Position numbers and translations under genes: made by a program
The notes under the pieces: generated by a model
What the model was told of the DNA's origin: nothing
Databases searched by the model: none
What the model saw: only the letters and a program-made list of their open reading frames with translations
Shown: positions 1 to 11,523 of the stretch, piece after piece
Numbering within the stretch: position 1 is the first letter of the stretch
How the letters are laid out: the number at the start of each line of letters is the position of its first letter
Assembly (NCBI RefSeq): GCF_003693445.1
Contig: NZ_RFAR01000057.1
Coordinates: 1-64,000, forward strand
DNA: 64,000 nucleotides
Direction of reading: 5' to 3'
Origin: Aquitalea palustris
GTDB lineage: Bacteria; Pseudomonadota; Gammaproteobacteria; Burkholderiales; Chromobacteriaceae

Positions 1-372
1 TCGGAACGCTGGAACCTGCTCTATGCCAACCAGCTGTCGACTGCCGAATTCAAGAACCTGGCAGAGGATACCCGTCAGTACCTCGGCCACGTTCCGAAAC
101 AGACCCAGGCCACCAATACCCAGTTGCTGGAAATCGTGATGGCACAAGACTTCCAGGACCTTACCGGCCAAGTCATCAAGAAAATGATGGATATGGTGCA
201 TATACTGGAAACGGAACTGGTGGCCTTCCTGATCGAATTCTCTCCGGATTCGAAGAAGGCCGAGCTGGACAATAATCTGTTGAATGGACCGGTGGTCAAT
301 CCGGAAGGCAGAACGGACGTGGTGTCCAGCCAGCAGCAGGTCGATGACCTGCTGGAAAGCCTGGGCTTCTAA
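1..372 (+). CDS. cheZ: Protein phosphatase CheZ, C-terminal part (5' end outside window)
   Basis: CheZ removes the phosphate from CheY-P and so ends the chemotaxis signal in the cytoplasm. The frame is open from base 1, so only the last 123 residues are here. Seen: the conserved stretch MAQDFQDLTGQVIKK (residues about 49-63 of the fragment), which carries the catalytic Asp/Gln of the family on a long helix, and a C-terminal VDDLLESLGF end. In CheZ that terminal helix is the tethered CheY-binding peptide. A variable linker rich in Asp, Asn and Glu lies between the two. The next gene, 44 bases downstream on the same strand, is cheA. Identification is firm from motif, tail and neighbour; the start lies upstream of the window. 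Confidence 0.93.
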   Translation, partial: SERWNLLYANQLSTAEFKNLAEDTRQYLGHVPKQTQATNTQLLEIVMAQDFQDLTGQVIKKMMDMVHILETELVAFLIEFSPDSKKAELDNNLLNGPVVNPEGRTDVVSSQQQVDDLLESLGF

Positions 373-416
373 ACAAAAAGCGGTGAACGTGTTAGCGGCA
401 TAAGCGGGGTGAGAAA

Positions 417-2348
417 ATGAGCGATTTTGGCGGCATGGAAGAACTGCTACAAGACTTCCTGATGGAATCCACCGATCTGCTGTCCGATGTGGACAACAAG
501 CTGGTGGAACTGGAAAAGCGTCCTGAAGACAAGGCATTGCTGAATGACATTTTCCGGGGCTTTCACACCATCAAGGGCGGAGCTGGCTTTCTGAACGTGG
601 GTCCGATGGTAAATCTGTGCCATCGCACCGAAAACCTGTTCGACAAGCTGCGCAACGGCGAGCTGCACATCACGCCGGAAGTGATGGACGTGATTCTGGA
701 TGCAACCGGCATTGTGCGCGATATGTTCGGCACCCTTGGTCAAGGCCTGATGGTGGCCGATGCCGATGCCGACGTACTCAATGCACTGGATGCCGTACTG
801 GCCGGTGAAATGCCCGGCAAGGCAGAAGCCCCTGCCCCGGCTCCTGCCGCAGTAGCGCCGGCCCCGGTAGCGCAAGCTGTGGCCAGCCCGGCTCCGGTAA
901 CTGCAGCAGCCACAGACGGCCCGGACTGGAACGCCCTGCATCAGGCCATCGTGCCGCAAGCTGCCGCCGCGCCGACAGCACCGGCAGCTGCACCTGCACC
1001 GGCCGCACCTGTTGCTGCCGTGGCCACGACTCCGGTACAGGAATTGCTGCCCGCCGCAGAACACATTCCCGCAGCCAAGCCTGCCAGCAAAGCTGTTGCC
1101 AACAAGCAGCCCAGCAGCGCGGGCAACAGCAGTGGCCCGCAGGAAAACACCATCCGTATCGATACGGTACGCCTGGACATGGTGCTCAACCTGTCCGGCG
1201 AAATCGGCCTCACCAAAAACCGCCTGACCACCCTGCGCACGGAAATCCTGCAGGGCAATCGCGACGGCAACACCCTGCGCTCGCTGGACGAAGCCATCAG
1301 CCAGCTCGACCTGCTGGTGGGTGACCTGCAGAACGCGGTGATGAAGACCCGCATGCAGCCTATCGGCCGCCTGTTCCAGAAGTACCCGCGTCTGGCACGT
1401 GACCTGGCCCGTCAATTGGGCAAGGAAGTGGAACTGGTGCTGTCCGGCGAAGAAACCGAGCTGGACAAGACCATGATCGAAGATCTGAACGATCCTTTGG
1501 TCCACTTGGTACGCAACGCCGTCGATCATGGTGTGGAATCGCCGGAAGAACGCATTGCCGCCGGCAAGAAGCCGCAATCGCTGATCCAGCTGACTGCCGA
1601 GCAGGTGGGTGATCACATCCAGATCGAAATCACCGACGATGGCAAGGGCATGAATCCGGATGCCCTGCGTCGCAAAGCTATCGAAAAGGGTTTGATCGAC
1701 CAGGAAACCGCCAACGGCCTGGACGAGAAGCAGTGCCTGCAGCTCATCTTCATGCCGGGCTTCTCCACCAAGGACCAGATTTCCAGCGTTTCCGGTCGTG
1801 GCGTGGGCATGGACGTGGTGCGAACCAATATCCAGAAGCTGAACGGCCGCATTGATATCAATTCGCTGCCGGGCGAAGGCACCCGCATCAGCATCTCGCT
1901 GCCGCTAACCCTGGCCATTCTGCCGGTATTGGTGGTACGTGCCTGCAACCAGCCCTTTGCCGTACCGCTGGCCATGGTGCGCGAGATCATCACCATCGAT
2001 CCGAACGCCATCCAGGAAGTCTCTGGCAAGCCCACCATCGTGGTGCGCGACGAAATCCTGCCACTGCGCACCCTGGCGGGTCTGCTGGGCTGGGAACCGA
2101 CGCAGAAGCCCTACTTTGGCGTGCTGATGCAGTCCGCCGAGAAGTCCTTCATTCTGGCCATCGACTCCTTTGTCGGCCGTGACGATGTTGTCATCAAACC
2201 GCTGCAGAATATTCGTCCGAAGGGTGTGGCCGGTGCCACGCTGTCTGGCGACGGCTCGGTGGTACTGGTGCTGGACATGGAAGACCTGCTCAGCTCCAGC
2301 GATGGCACCAACGGCCAAGTCCGGACCTCGGAGTTGATCTCCGTATAA
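417..2348 (+). CDS. cheA: Chemotaxis histidine kinase CheA, lacking an obvious P2 domain
   Basis: CheA autophosphorylates under receptor control and passes phosphate to CheY and CheB. The 643 residues show: an N-terminal HPt (P1) domain with FHTIKGGAGF, phospho-acceptor His50; a long Ala/Pro/Val-rich linker (about 135-240); the dimerisation segment with NLSGEIGLTKNRL; a HATPase domain with N-box LVRNAVDHGVE, G1 DDGKGM and G2 GRGVGMDVV; and a C-terminal CheW-like regulatory domain. The linker replaces the place where a CheY-binding P2 domain normally sits, and I see no P2-like fold there. A GGTGAG-like site lies just upstream of the ATG. It follows cheZ and precedes an EAL-HDOD gene, presumably in one operon. 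Confidence 0.96.
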   Translation: MSDFGGMEELLQDFLMESTDLLSDVDNKLVELEKRPEDKALLNDIFRGFHTIKGGAGFLNVGPMVNLCHRTENLFDKLRNGELHITPEVMDVILDATGIVRDMFGTLGQGLMVADADADVLNALDAVLAGEMPGKAEAPAPAPAAVAPAPVAQAVASPAPVTAAATDGPDWNALHQAIVPQAAAAPTAPAAAPAPAAPVAAVATTPVQELLPAAEHIPAAKPASKAVANKQPSSAGNSSGPQENTIRIDTVRLDMVLNLSGEIGLTKNRLTTLRTEILQGNRDGNTLRSLDEAISQLDLLVGDLQNAVMKTRMQPIGRLFQKYPRLARDLARQLGKEVELVLSGEETELDKTMIEDLNDPLVHLVRNAVDHGVESPEERIAAGKKPQSLIQLTAEQVGDHIQIEITDDGKGMNPDALRRKAIEKGLIDQETANGLDEKQCLQLIFMPGFSTKDQISSVSGRGVGMDVVRTNIQKLNGRIDINSLPGEGTRISISLPLTLAILPVLVVRACNQPFAVPLAMVREIITIDPNAIQEVSGKPTIVVRDEILPLRTLAGLLGWEPTQKPYFGVLMQSAEKSFILAIDSFVGRDDVVIKPLQNIRPKGVAGATLSGDGSVVLVLDMEDLLSSSDGTNGQVRTSELISV

Positions 2349-2373
2349 GAAAAACCAGAACTGGCAAGTTTTA

Positions 2374-3597
2374 ATGACCTCACAAAGCGCCTTCATTGGC
2401 CGACAACCGGTATTGAACCGTAACCAGCAGCTCATCGGGTATGAGCTGCTTTTTCGTGCAAGCGAGGAAGCCAACTCGGCAGGTCCGCACAGCGAGCTGC
2501 AGGCGGATACCCAGGTATTGGTCAACACCCTGAACAATATGGGAACCAGCTGGCTGATCGGCAACAAGCTGGCCTTCATCAACGTTGGTGAAGCCATGCT
2601 GACCAGCGATTTTCTGGAGCTGCTGCCACCGCGCCGCGTGATTCTGGATATCGCCCCCGACATCAGCGCCTCCAGCGAACTGCTGTCGCGGGCGCGCCAT
2701 CTGCGTTCGCTGGGTTTTGGCATTGCCCTGGATGACTTCTCCTTCGAGGCCCAGTCAGCCGCTTTTCTGGAGTTCGCCAACTACGTCAAGCTGGATATCC
2801 AGAATCGCAATACCAACCACTTCCAGGTGTTGGCTGCCCGCTTGCGCAGCTATCCGGTGATCCGCATTGCCGAGCGGGTGGAAACCCATGAGCAATACCA
2901 TCTGTGCAAGGAACTGGGCATGGATGGCTTTCAGGGCTACTACTTTGCCAAACCGGAAACCCTGTCAGCACGGGTGATTCACCCCACTTTCAGCAATGCG
3001 CTGGAACTGCTCAACCTATTGCGCATGGATGCTGACCTGCGCCAGGTGGAGCAGATCCTCAAGCGCGATGTGGCGCTGTCCTTCAAGCTGCTGCGCTATG
3101 TCAACTCTGCCGCAGCCGGGCTGAACACCACCATCAGCTCCTTCTCGCATGCGGTCACCGTGCTGGGCTACAAAAAGCTCTACCGCTGGCTGACCTTGCT
3201 GCTGGTCACCGCCTCCGATGATGGCCGTGCGCCGCCAGCCCTGCAAAAAACCGCCGTGACCCGTGGCCGCTTCATGGAGTTACTGGGGGAGCAATTGGGA
3301 CTGAATCATGACGACTGCGACAATTTGTTCATTGTCGGCATGTTCAGCCTGCTGGATGTGCTGTTCGACATGCCCATGCCCAATATTCTGGAACACTTGC
3401 AATTGCCGGTGCCCCTGATCGAAGCCCTGTCGGAACGCAAGGGCCAGATGGGTGCGCTGCTGCAACTGACCTGCAGCTGTGAAGATGGCCAACTGGCCGG
3501 AGTGGTCGAGCTGTCGGCACAGCTGAAGCTGAGCGCCGAGCAGCTCAATCAGGCCCACGTCGCCGCACTCGCATGGGTAGAGGATCTGGGCTTATAA
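2374..3597 (+). CDS. EAL-HDOD signalling protein
   Basis: 407 residues with an EAL-type N-terminal half and an HDOD C-terminal half, the layout of the YuxH/CdgJ family. The EAL signature is changed to ELL (GYELLFRA, about residues 23-30). LALDD-like and ERVETHEQ segments remain, as does FQGYYFAKP near the end of the domain. HDOD features (ILKRDVALSFKLLRYVNSA, about 224-242) follow. Family knowledge: such proteins are often catalytically poor and act as c-di-GMP or protein-interaction modules affecting motility. The gene starts 25 bases after cheA, so it is probably co-transcribed with the chemotaxis genes. Whether it still hydrolyses c-di-GMP cannot be told from sequence. Confidence 0.88.
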   Translation: MTSQSAFIGRQPVLNRNQQLIGYELLFRASEEANSAGPHSELQADTQVLVNTLNNMGTSWLIGNKLAFINVGEAMLTSDFLELLPPRRVILDIAPDISASSELLSRARHLRSLGFGIALDDFSFEAQSAAFLEFANYVKLDIQNRNTNHFQVLAARLRSYPVIRIAERVETHEQYHLCKELGMDGFQGYYFAKPETLSARVIHPTFSNALELLNLLRMDADLRQVEQILKRDVALSFKLLRYVNSAAAGLNTTISSFSHAVTVLGYKKLYRWLTLLLVTASDDGRAPPALQKTAVTRGRFMELLGEQLGLNHDDCDNLFIVGMFSLLDVLFDMPMPNILEHLQLPVPLIEALSERKGQMGALLQLTCSCEDGQLAGVVELSAQLKLSAEQLNQAHVAALAWVEDLGL

Positions 3598-3630
3598 TTG
3601 CCAGCCCTTCAGCCGGTTCCGAACTCCTCG

Positions 3631-4299
3631 ATGAAACTGTTAGCCATTGATACCTCCAGCAGTTATTTGTCCCTGGCCCTCAGCCTGGATGGCGAGATGT
3701 ACGCCTTTCATGAGGAAATGGGACAAAAACACGCGGAACGGACACTGCCGGAAATCGACAGCCTGCTACAACAGGCAGGCATCAAACTCGCAGCGCTCGA
3801 CGCCATCGTCTTCGGGCAGGGGCCAGGCTCTTTTACCGGTCTGCGTATTGCCTGTGGCCTGGCACAAGGACTGGCTTTTTCAGCAGGTCTGCCGGTCATC
3901 GGCATTCCCACACTGGATGCCGTCGCCCAGCAAAGCGAAGCCGACCAGTTGCTGGTCTGCCTGGATGCGCGCATGCAGCAAGTGTATTGTGCGGTCTACC
4001 AGACCGGCGCGCACTGGCAACGCCAGGGACCGATCACCCTGCAAGACCCCCAGGCCGTGGTCTTACCAGAAGGCATCAGCCAAGTAGCAGGCGATGGTTT
4101 TGAAAACTACCCTGCCCTGCTCGCTGGGCAACGTGAGCAAATTCGCCATAGCGGCGTGCTGCGTGCCGATGCCCGCGCCCACATCGCGCTGGCACAGAGC
4201 GGTCGCTACCCCATGCAACACCCGCGCGAAGCCGAGCTGCTGTATGTCCGCAACAAAGTCGCGCTGACCTCGATCGAACAGCAGGCACTGAAGGGATGA
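3631..4299 (+). CDS. tsaB: tRNA t6A biosynthesis protein TsaB
   Basis: TsaB pairs with TsaD and TsaE to make threonylcarbamoyl-adenosine at position 37 of ANN-decoding tRNAs. The protein begins MKLLAIDTSSSYLSLAL and carries the GQGPGSFTGLRIA loop typical of this ASKHA-fold family. An upstream TTG (3598) would add 11 residues. I prefer the ATG at 3631 because the family starts at this beta strand, giving 222 residues, close to the usual length. The 3' end overlaps rimI by 4 bases (ATGA), which indicates translational coupling. Confidence 0.95.
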   Translation: MKLLAIDTSSSYLSLALSLDGEMYAFHEEMGQKHAERTLPEIDSLLQQAGIKLAALDAIVFGQGPGSFTGLRIACGLAQGLAFSAGLPVIGIPTLDAVAQQSEADQLLVCLDARMQQVYCAVYQTGAHWQRQGPITLQDPQAVVLPEGISQVAGDGFENYPALLAGQREQIRHSGVLRADARAHIALAQSGRYPMQHPREAELLYVRNKVALTSIEQQALKG

Positions 4300-4733
4300 G
4301 CAGCGTCCGTCGCTATCATCCGTCCTCTGCCGGCGACCTGGCCACAATGGAGGCCGCCGCAACACAGCATGGCTGGAGCGCAGGCAATTATCAGGACTCC
4401 ATCAGCGCCGGCCACGCATTTTACTGCCTTGGTCAGCAAGAAACCGGTTTTGCCGTGGTGATGCCGATACTGGATGAGGCCGAATTGCTGAACATTGTCA
4501 TCGCCGCGCCGCAGCAGGGCCGCGGCCTGGGCCGACGACTTCTGACAGGACTGATGCAAGACCTCAAACAACAGGGCTGTCAGCGCCTGTTTCTGGAAGT
4601 ACGTGCCAGCAATACCCCGGCGCGGGCACTCTATCAGCGCTGTGGCTTTCGTGAATCCGGCCTGCGCAAAAATTACTACCCCGGCCAGGATGGTCAACGC
4701 GAACACGCCATCCTGATGGAGGCAAGCCTGTGA
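4296..4733 (+). CDS. rimI: Ribosomal protein S18 alanine N-acetyltransferase RimI
   Basis: 145-residue GNAT acetyltransferase. The acetyl-CoA loop QQGRGLGRRLL (about residues 71-81) and the C-terminal SNTPARALYQRCGFRESGLR pattern with YYP shortly after are typical of RimI. The enzyme acetylates the N-terminal Ala of S18. Placement directly behind tsaB with ATGA overlap, and a GTGA overlap with the uracil-DNA glycosylase behind it, is a common proteobacterial arrangement and supports RimI over a generic GNAT. Confidence 0.93.
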   Translation: MSSVRRYHPSSAGDLATMEAAATQHGWSAGNYQDSISAGHAFYCLGQQETGFAVVMPILDEAELLNIVIAAPQQGRGLGRRLLTGLMQDLKQQGCQRLFLEVRASNTPARALYQRCGFRESGLRKNYYPGQDGQREHAILMEASL

Positions 4734-5599
4734 AGCGCAGCAGCTTTATCCAGCAGGCCATCGGCCTTGGCCCGCAATGGCAGGCTCGCAGCGGCTGGTT
4801 TGAACAGCATCCAGCCGAACTGGACAGGCAAGCCATGCAATCGGCACAGCAGCAAGCCAGCCTGCCGCCGGTTGCAGATACGCTGCCTTCCCCCCTGACC
4901 TTGGCCGAAGATCACCTACCCGCCCCGGCCATGGAGACAGGCGCAGCGGTAGTGGCTAGTACCGCGGCCCCTGCCTCAGCGGTCCCCCAGGTAACTGACT
5001 GCCCGGAGCAGCCACTGGCATCGCTCCAGCCACTGGTCGAGCTGGGCTGGGAACAGCTGGAACAAGCTGTGGCAAACTGCCAAAACTGCCAGCTCTGCCA
5101 CACTCGCACCCAGACTGTATTTGGCCGCGGTAATCCGCAGGCCCGCTGGATGCTGATCGGCGAGGCGCCAGGTGAGCAAGAGGACAGGCAAGGCCAGCCC
5201 TTTGTCGGCAAGGCCGGCCAGCTGCTGGACAATATGCTGGCCGCCGCCGGGCTGGACCGTGAAAACGATGTCTATATCGCCAATGTGCTGAAATGCCGGC
5301 CACCAGGCAATCGCAACCCCAATCCGGGAGAAATCCTGGCGTGCAGCAGCTATCTGCAACAGCAGATCCGCCATGTACAACCCACCCTGATCCTGGCGCT
5401 GGGCCGCTTTGCCGTGCAAACCCTGCTGCAGACCGAGCAAAGCATAGGCAAGCTGCGTGGTCAGCTACACCAGTATCAGGGCATTCCGCTGATTGCCACC
5501 TATCACCCGGCCTATCTGCTGCGCAATCTGCCGGACAAGGCCAAAGCCTGGCAAGACATGGTGCTGGCCAAACAGCACTTTAGCCGCCTCAGCAGTTAG
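4730..5599 (+). CDS. Family 4 uracil-DNA glycosylase (4Fe-4S)
   Basis: 289 residues, GTG start overlapping the rimI stop. The catalytic module is the type 4/5 UDG fold: GEAPGEQEDRQGQPFVG (motif A, about residues 144-160) and TYHPAYLL near the C-terminus (motif B). Cysteines in CQNCQLC, LKCRPP and EILACSS are placed to ligate the iron-sulfur cluster. The first ~100 residues are a Gln/Ala/Pro-rich extension of unknown role, seen in this lineage's long forms. It removes uracil from DNA after cytosine deamination. It ends the tsaB-rimI operon and is convergent with the next gene. Confidence 0.92.
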   Translation: MKRSSFIQQAIGLGPQWQARSGWFEQHPAELDRQAMQSAQQQASLPPVADTLPSPLTLAEDHLPAPAMETGAAVVASTAAPASAVPQVTDCPEQPLASLQPLVELGWEQLEQAVANCQNCQLCHTRTQTVFGRGNPQARWMLIGEAPGEQEDRQGQPFVGKAGQLLDNMLAAAGLDRENDVYIANVLKCRPPGNRNPNPGEILACSSYLQQQIRHVQPTLILALGRFAVQTLLQTEQSIGKLRGQLHQYQGIPLIATYHPAYLLRNLPDKAKAWQDMVLAKQHFSRLSS

Positions 5600-5622
5600 T
5601 TGCGCCTTCAGGCCATGTAGCA

Positions 5623-6336
5623 TCAGCCATAGACCCCCTTTAACCAGCGCCTATAGATCGCATCGGCCTGGTTGTGGCTCTGTGGCATTCCCTCTTCCAG
5701 CGAAGCGGCAATCTGCGCCACCGACATGACACTGGGCAGGTCATGCGCATTGATCTCCTGATAACCCACCTGCAACCACTGCCGGATCATTTCAACCTTC
5801 ACCTCGCAATGAAACTGCATGCCCAGGTGCCGACCGTCGTACAGATAGGCCTGATTGCGACAATAAGCACTGCTGGCGAGCAAACTTGCCCCCTGCGGCA
5901 AGTCGAAACTGTCGCTATGCCACTGAAAAACACGCAAGGACGAGCACTCGCCAAACCACTCCGCCGCCGCGACTCCCGACTCGGCTTGCAGATCGATCCA
6001 GCCGATTTCCGGAATCTCCGCCTTGCGGACGAGCGCACCTAGCGCCCGTGCCAGCAACTGGCCACCCAGACAATGCCCAATTACCGGCACATTGGCAGCC
6101 ACCGCTCGCCGTAAAAAATCGATCTCTGGCAGAATCCAGCCATGCTCTGACTCGTCGTTGACGCTCATTGGGCCACCAAACGTGGCAATACCAGCATAGG
6201 CCGTCACATCCTCGGGTAGCGCATCCCCGGCATAGACCTTGAAAATGCACGAAGGTATAGCCTGGCGGTTCAGATAATCGAGAAAATATTCCGGTCCATC
6301 CAGCGATACATGCTGAATAATGGCGATGGGCTTCAC
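5623..6336 (-). CDS. Class I glutamine amidotransferase-like protein (GMP synthase-like)
   Basis: 237 residues of the stand-alone GATase1 family related to the GMP synthase amidotransferase domain. The nucleophile elbow GHCLGGQLLA puts Cys89 in place. The His of the triad is in MQFHCE, where the usual FHPE has Cys for Pro. FGGPMSV is the oxyanion-side motif. The start is GTG at 6336: a GAGGAG ribosome site lies about 5 bases upstream, whereas the overlapping ATG is out of frame. The substrate cannot be told. Paralogues act on gamma-glutamyl or small amine substrates or are uncharacterised. Confidence 0.8.
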   Translation of the reverse strand: MKPIAIIQHVSLDGPEYFLDYLNRQAIPSCIFKVYAGDALPEDVTAYAGIATFGGPMSVNDESEHGWILPEIDFLRRAVAANVPVIGHCLGGQLLARALGALVRKAEIPEIGWIDLQAESGVAAAEWFGECSSLRVFQWHSDSFDLPQGASLLASSAYCRNQAYLYDGRHLGMQFHCEVKVEMIRQWLQVGYQEINAHDLPSVMSVAQIAASLEEGMPQSHNQADAIYRRWLKGVYG

Positions 6337-6512
6337 ATCGTCTCCTCATGCTCACCTTGCACACAACCGGCAGAAAGTGATCACAAAAAAATGAAAAAAG
6401 CCAATATAGATGAATTTACAGCGACGATGAATTGATAATTGATCAAATCACCAAGAGACCAGCAGAAGTGAGCCGTGGAAACAACATCATGAACCAGTGC
6501 ACGACAGGCAAT

Positions 6513-6543
6513 AAAAAACCCTTCTCCGTGCACCAGAGAAGGG
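6513..6543 (-). terminator. Rho-independent terminator of rpmB-rpmG
   Basis: On the minus strand an 8 bp stem (GAGAAGGG paired with CCCTTCTC, loop of 9) lies just after the rpmG stop and is followed by a run of six T. Confidence 0.85.
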
Positions 6544-6569
6544 CTCTTGAACGTTACCGAAAAACAAGC

Positions 6570-6725
6570 TTACTTCAGCTTGGTTTCCTTGTAGATAACG
6601 TGTTTACGGGCAACGGGATCAAATTTTTTGATCTCCATTTTTTCCGGCATCGTGCGCTTGTTCTTCGTAGTGGTATAGAAGTGGCCAGTGCCGGCGGTGG
6701 ATTCAAGCTTGATTTTATCGCGCAT
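6570..6725 (-). CDS. rpmG: 50S ribosomal protein L33
   Basis: A 51-residue protein, too short for many ORF filters. It begins [19 protein letters not shown] and ends [11 protein letters not shown], a standard L33 lacking the zinc-binding CxxC pairs, i.e. the C-minus type. Basic composition and length match. It lies 34 bases downstream of rpmB on the same strand and is followed by a strong terminator, making a two-gene ribosomal operon. Confidence 0.96.
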   Translation of the reverse strand: MRDKIKLESTAGTGHFYTTTKNKRTMPEKMEIKKFDPVARKHVIYKETKLK

Positions 6726-6759
6726 TGTATAACCTATCTGTCGCTATCTAGTTGACCGC

Positions 6760-6993
6760 TTAGATCTCGCCACGAGCGCGCAGATCTGCCAGCACTACAT
6801 CGATACCAACTTTATCGATAGTACGCAGTGCAGCGTTGGATACGCGCAGGCGCACCCAGCGGTTTTCGCTTTCTACCCAGAACTTGCGGTACTGCAAGTT
6901 CGGCAGGAAACGACGTTTCGTCTTGTTGTTGGCGTGGGAAACATTGTTCCCGGTCATCGGACGTTTGCCGGTGACTTTGCAAACACGCGCCAT
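6760..6993 (-). CDS. rpmB: 50S ribosomal protein L28
   Basis: 77 residues beginning [21 protein letters not shown] and continuing with [11 protein letters not shown] and the [16 protein letters not shown] segment, all hallmark L28 sequences. It is the first gene of rpmB-rpmG. Confidence 0.98.
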   Translation of the reverse strand: MARVCKVTGKRPMTGNNVSHANNKTKRRFLPNLQYRKFWVESENRWVRLRVSNAALRTIDKVGIDVVLADLRARGEI

Positions 6994-7024
6994 GTTAACA
7001 CTCCCAAAACCGGTAAAAGCTGGC

Positions 7025-7054
7025 TTTATACCATGAAAAAAGCCAGCGATTCAA
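7025..7054 (-). promoter_or_regulatory. Candidate promoter of rpmB-rpmG
   Basis: On the minus strand TTGAAT (7054-7049), an 18 base spacer and TATAAA (7030-7025) resemble a sigma-70 promoter about 30 bases upstream of the L28 ATG. The same stretch can form a hairpin (GCTGGCTT with AAGCCAGC, 7019-7047), so part of it may instead be leader RNA. Confidence 0.4.
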
Positions 7055-7205
7055 GCATGATGCGCACTTTCCGCAGAAAGCACGATCTCGTATATGAAAC
7101 AGTCGGGGCGGATTGTAACGGAATTACCACAAACACGCGAGTGCAACATGCAATTGCCCGAGGCAAGTGTTGCATTCATTGTTGCAACAAGCGCTGCCAT
7201 GGCGG

Positions 7206-7234
7206 TTCAAATCCAAGCGATTTCAGGTTAAAAT
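7206..7234 (+). promoter_or_regulatory. Candidate sigma-70 promoter of pyrG
   Basis: TTCAAA and TAAAAT separated by exactly 17 bases, ending 27 bases upstream of the pyrG ATG. Confidence 0.45.
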
Positions 7235-7249
7235 CCCGGATTCCCATAG

Positions 7250-8902
<1,653 letters not shown>

Positions 8903-8904
8903 GC

Positions 8905-9756
8905 ATGAAACTGTGCGGATTCGAAGTCGGCCTCAACCAGCCCCTGTTCCTGATCGCCGGCCCCTGCGTGATCGAAAGCGAACAGATGGCGCTGGACACT
9001 GCCGGTCAGCTGAAGGAAATCACCAGCGAACTGGGCATCAACTTCATCTACAAGTCGAGCTATGACAAGGCCAACCGTTCTTCCGGCACCTCGTTTCGCG
9101 GCTTTGGCATCGATGAAGGCCTGCGTATCCTGGACGAAGTAAAACGCCAGATCGGCGTTCCTGTCTTGACCGATGTGCACGCAGAGAGTGAAATCGCCCA
9201 GGTTGCCAGCGTGGTGGATGTGCTGCAAACCCCGGCTTTCCTGTGTCGCCAGACCGACTTCATCCGTGCAGTTGCGCAATGCGGCAAACCGGTAAACATC
9301 AAGAAGGGCCAGTTTCTGGCACCGGGCGACATGAAGAATGTCATCGATAAAGCCCGCGCCGCTGCCCTGGAAGCCGGCCTGCCGGAAGACAGCTTCATGA
9401 GCTGCGAACGTGGCGTGTCTTTTGGTTATAACAACCTGGTATCTGACATGCGTTCGCTGATGATCATGCGCGAAACCGGCTGCCCGGTCGTTTACGACGC
9501 CACCCACTCGGTACAACTGCCAGGCGGACAAGGCAGTTCTTCCGGTGGACAGCGTGAATTCGTGCCGGTACTGGCGCGCGCCGCCGTCGCTGCGGGCATT
9601 GCCGGCATCTTCATGGAAACCCACCCCAACCCGGCATGTGCCATGTCCGACGGCCCCAATGCCTGGCCGCTGGGCCGCATGAAGGAACTGCTGGCCACGC
9701 TGCAGCAACTGGACAGCCTGGTCAAGCAAAGTGCCTGGCCGGAACACTCGCTGTAA
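8905..9756 (+). CDS. kdsA: 2-dehydro-3-deoxyphosphooctonate aldolase (KDO-8-P synthase)
   Basis: 283 residues. It joins phosphoenolpyruvate and arabinose-5-phosphate to make KDO-8-phosphate for lipopolysaccharide inner core. Seen: [10 protein letters not shown] at the N-terminus, [12 protein letters not shown], the CRQTDFI segment, KKGQFLAP, and the C-terminal ETHPNP-SDGPN region, all family signatures. It is tightly coupled to pyrG. Confidence 0.98.
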   Translation: MKLCGFEVGLNQPLFLIAGPCVIESEQMALDTAGQLKEITSELGINFIYKSSYDKANRSSGTSFRGFGIDEGLRILDEVKRQIGVPVLTDVHAESEIAQVASVVDVLQTPAFLCRQTDFIRAVAQCGKPVNIKKGQFLAPGDMKNVIDKARAAALEAGLPEDSFMSCERGVSFGYNNLVSDMRSLMIMRETGCPVVYDATHSVQLPGGQGSSSGGQREFVPVLARAAVAAGIAGIFMETHPNPACAMSDGPNAWPLGRMKELLATLQQLDSLVKQSAWPEHSL

Positions 9757-11148
<1,392 letters not shown>

Positions 11149-11156
11149 GCTGAACT

Positions 11157-11447
11157 ATGCGCTGGCTGACCCTGACTCTGGTAACCCTGCTGATCGCCTT
11201 GCAATGGCCCTTGTGGTTTGGCAAGGGGAGCTGGCTCAGGGTCTGGCAGCTGGACAAGCAACTGCAGGAACAGCGGGCCGTCACGCAAAAGCTGATAGCC
11301 CGCAATGCAGCACTGGATGCCGAAGTACGTGATCTGAAACAAGGAACGGATGCGATTGAGGAGAGAGCGCGCAACGAACTTGGTATGATCCGCAATGGTG
11401 AGGTATTTTTTCAATTACTGGATCCGGCTGCCTCTGCTAAACATTGA
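11157..11447 (+). CDS. ftsB: Cell division protein FtsB
   Basis: 96 residues: a single N-terminal membrane helix (about 3-20), then a coiled coil ([26 protein letters not shown] is its core region) and the [17 protein letters not shown] end typical of FtsB. It bridges FtsL and FtsQ in the divisome. It sits 8 bases after eno, the usual genomic place. Confidence 0.95.
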   Translation: MRWLTLTLVTLLIALQWPLWFGKGSWLRVWQLDKQLQEQRAVTQKLIARNAALDAEVRDLKQGTDAIEERARNELGMIRNGEVFFQLLDPAASAKH

Positions 11448-11523
11448 CTAAGCCCATCCAAACCTTCACCCTCCTAGACTAAAAATAATTATGGCTGGCT
11501 TCAAAACTTCCAGGGTTTGGTCA

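Noticed and set aside
447-1616. 389-codon open frame opposite cheA
   Set aside because: Antisense to a fully conserved CheA; such frames are a common by-product of GC-rich third codon positions. The translation has no recognisable domain.
3598-3630. Upstream TTG start for tsaB
   Set aside because: Adds residues not found in the family; ATG 3631 fits the conserved N-terminus.
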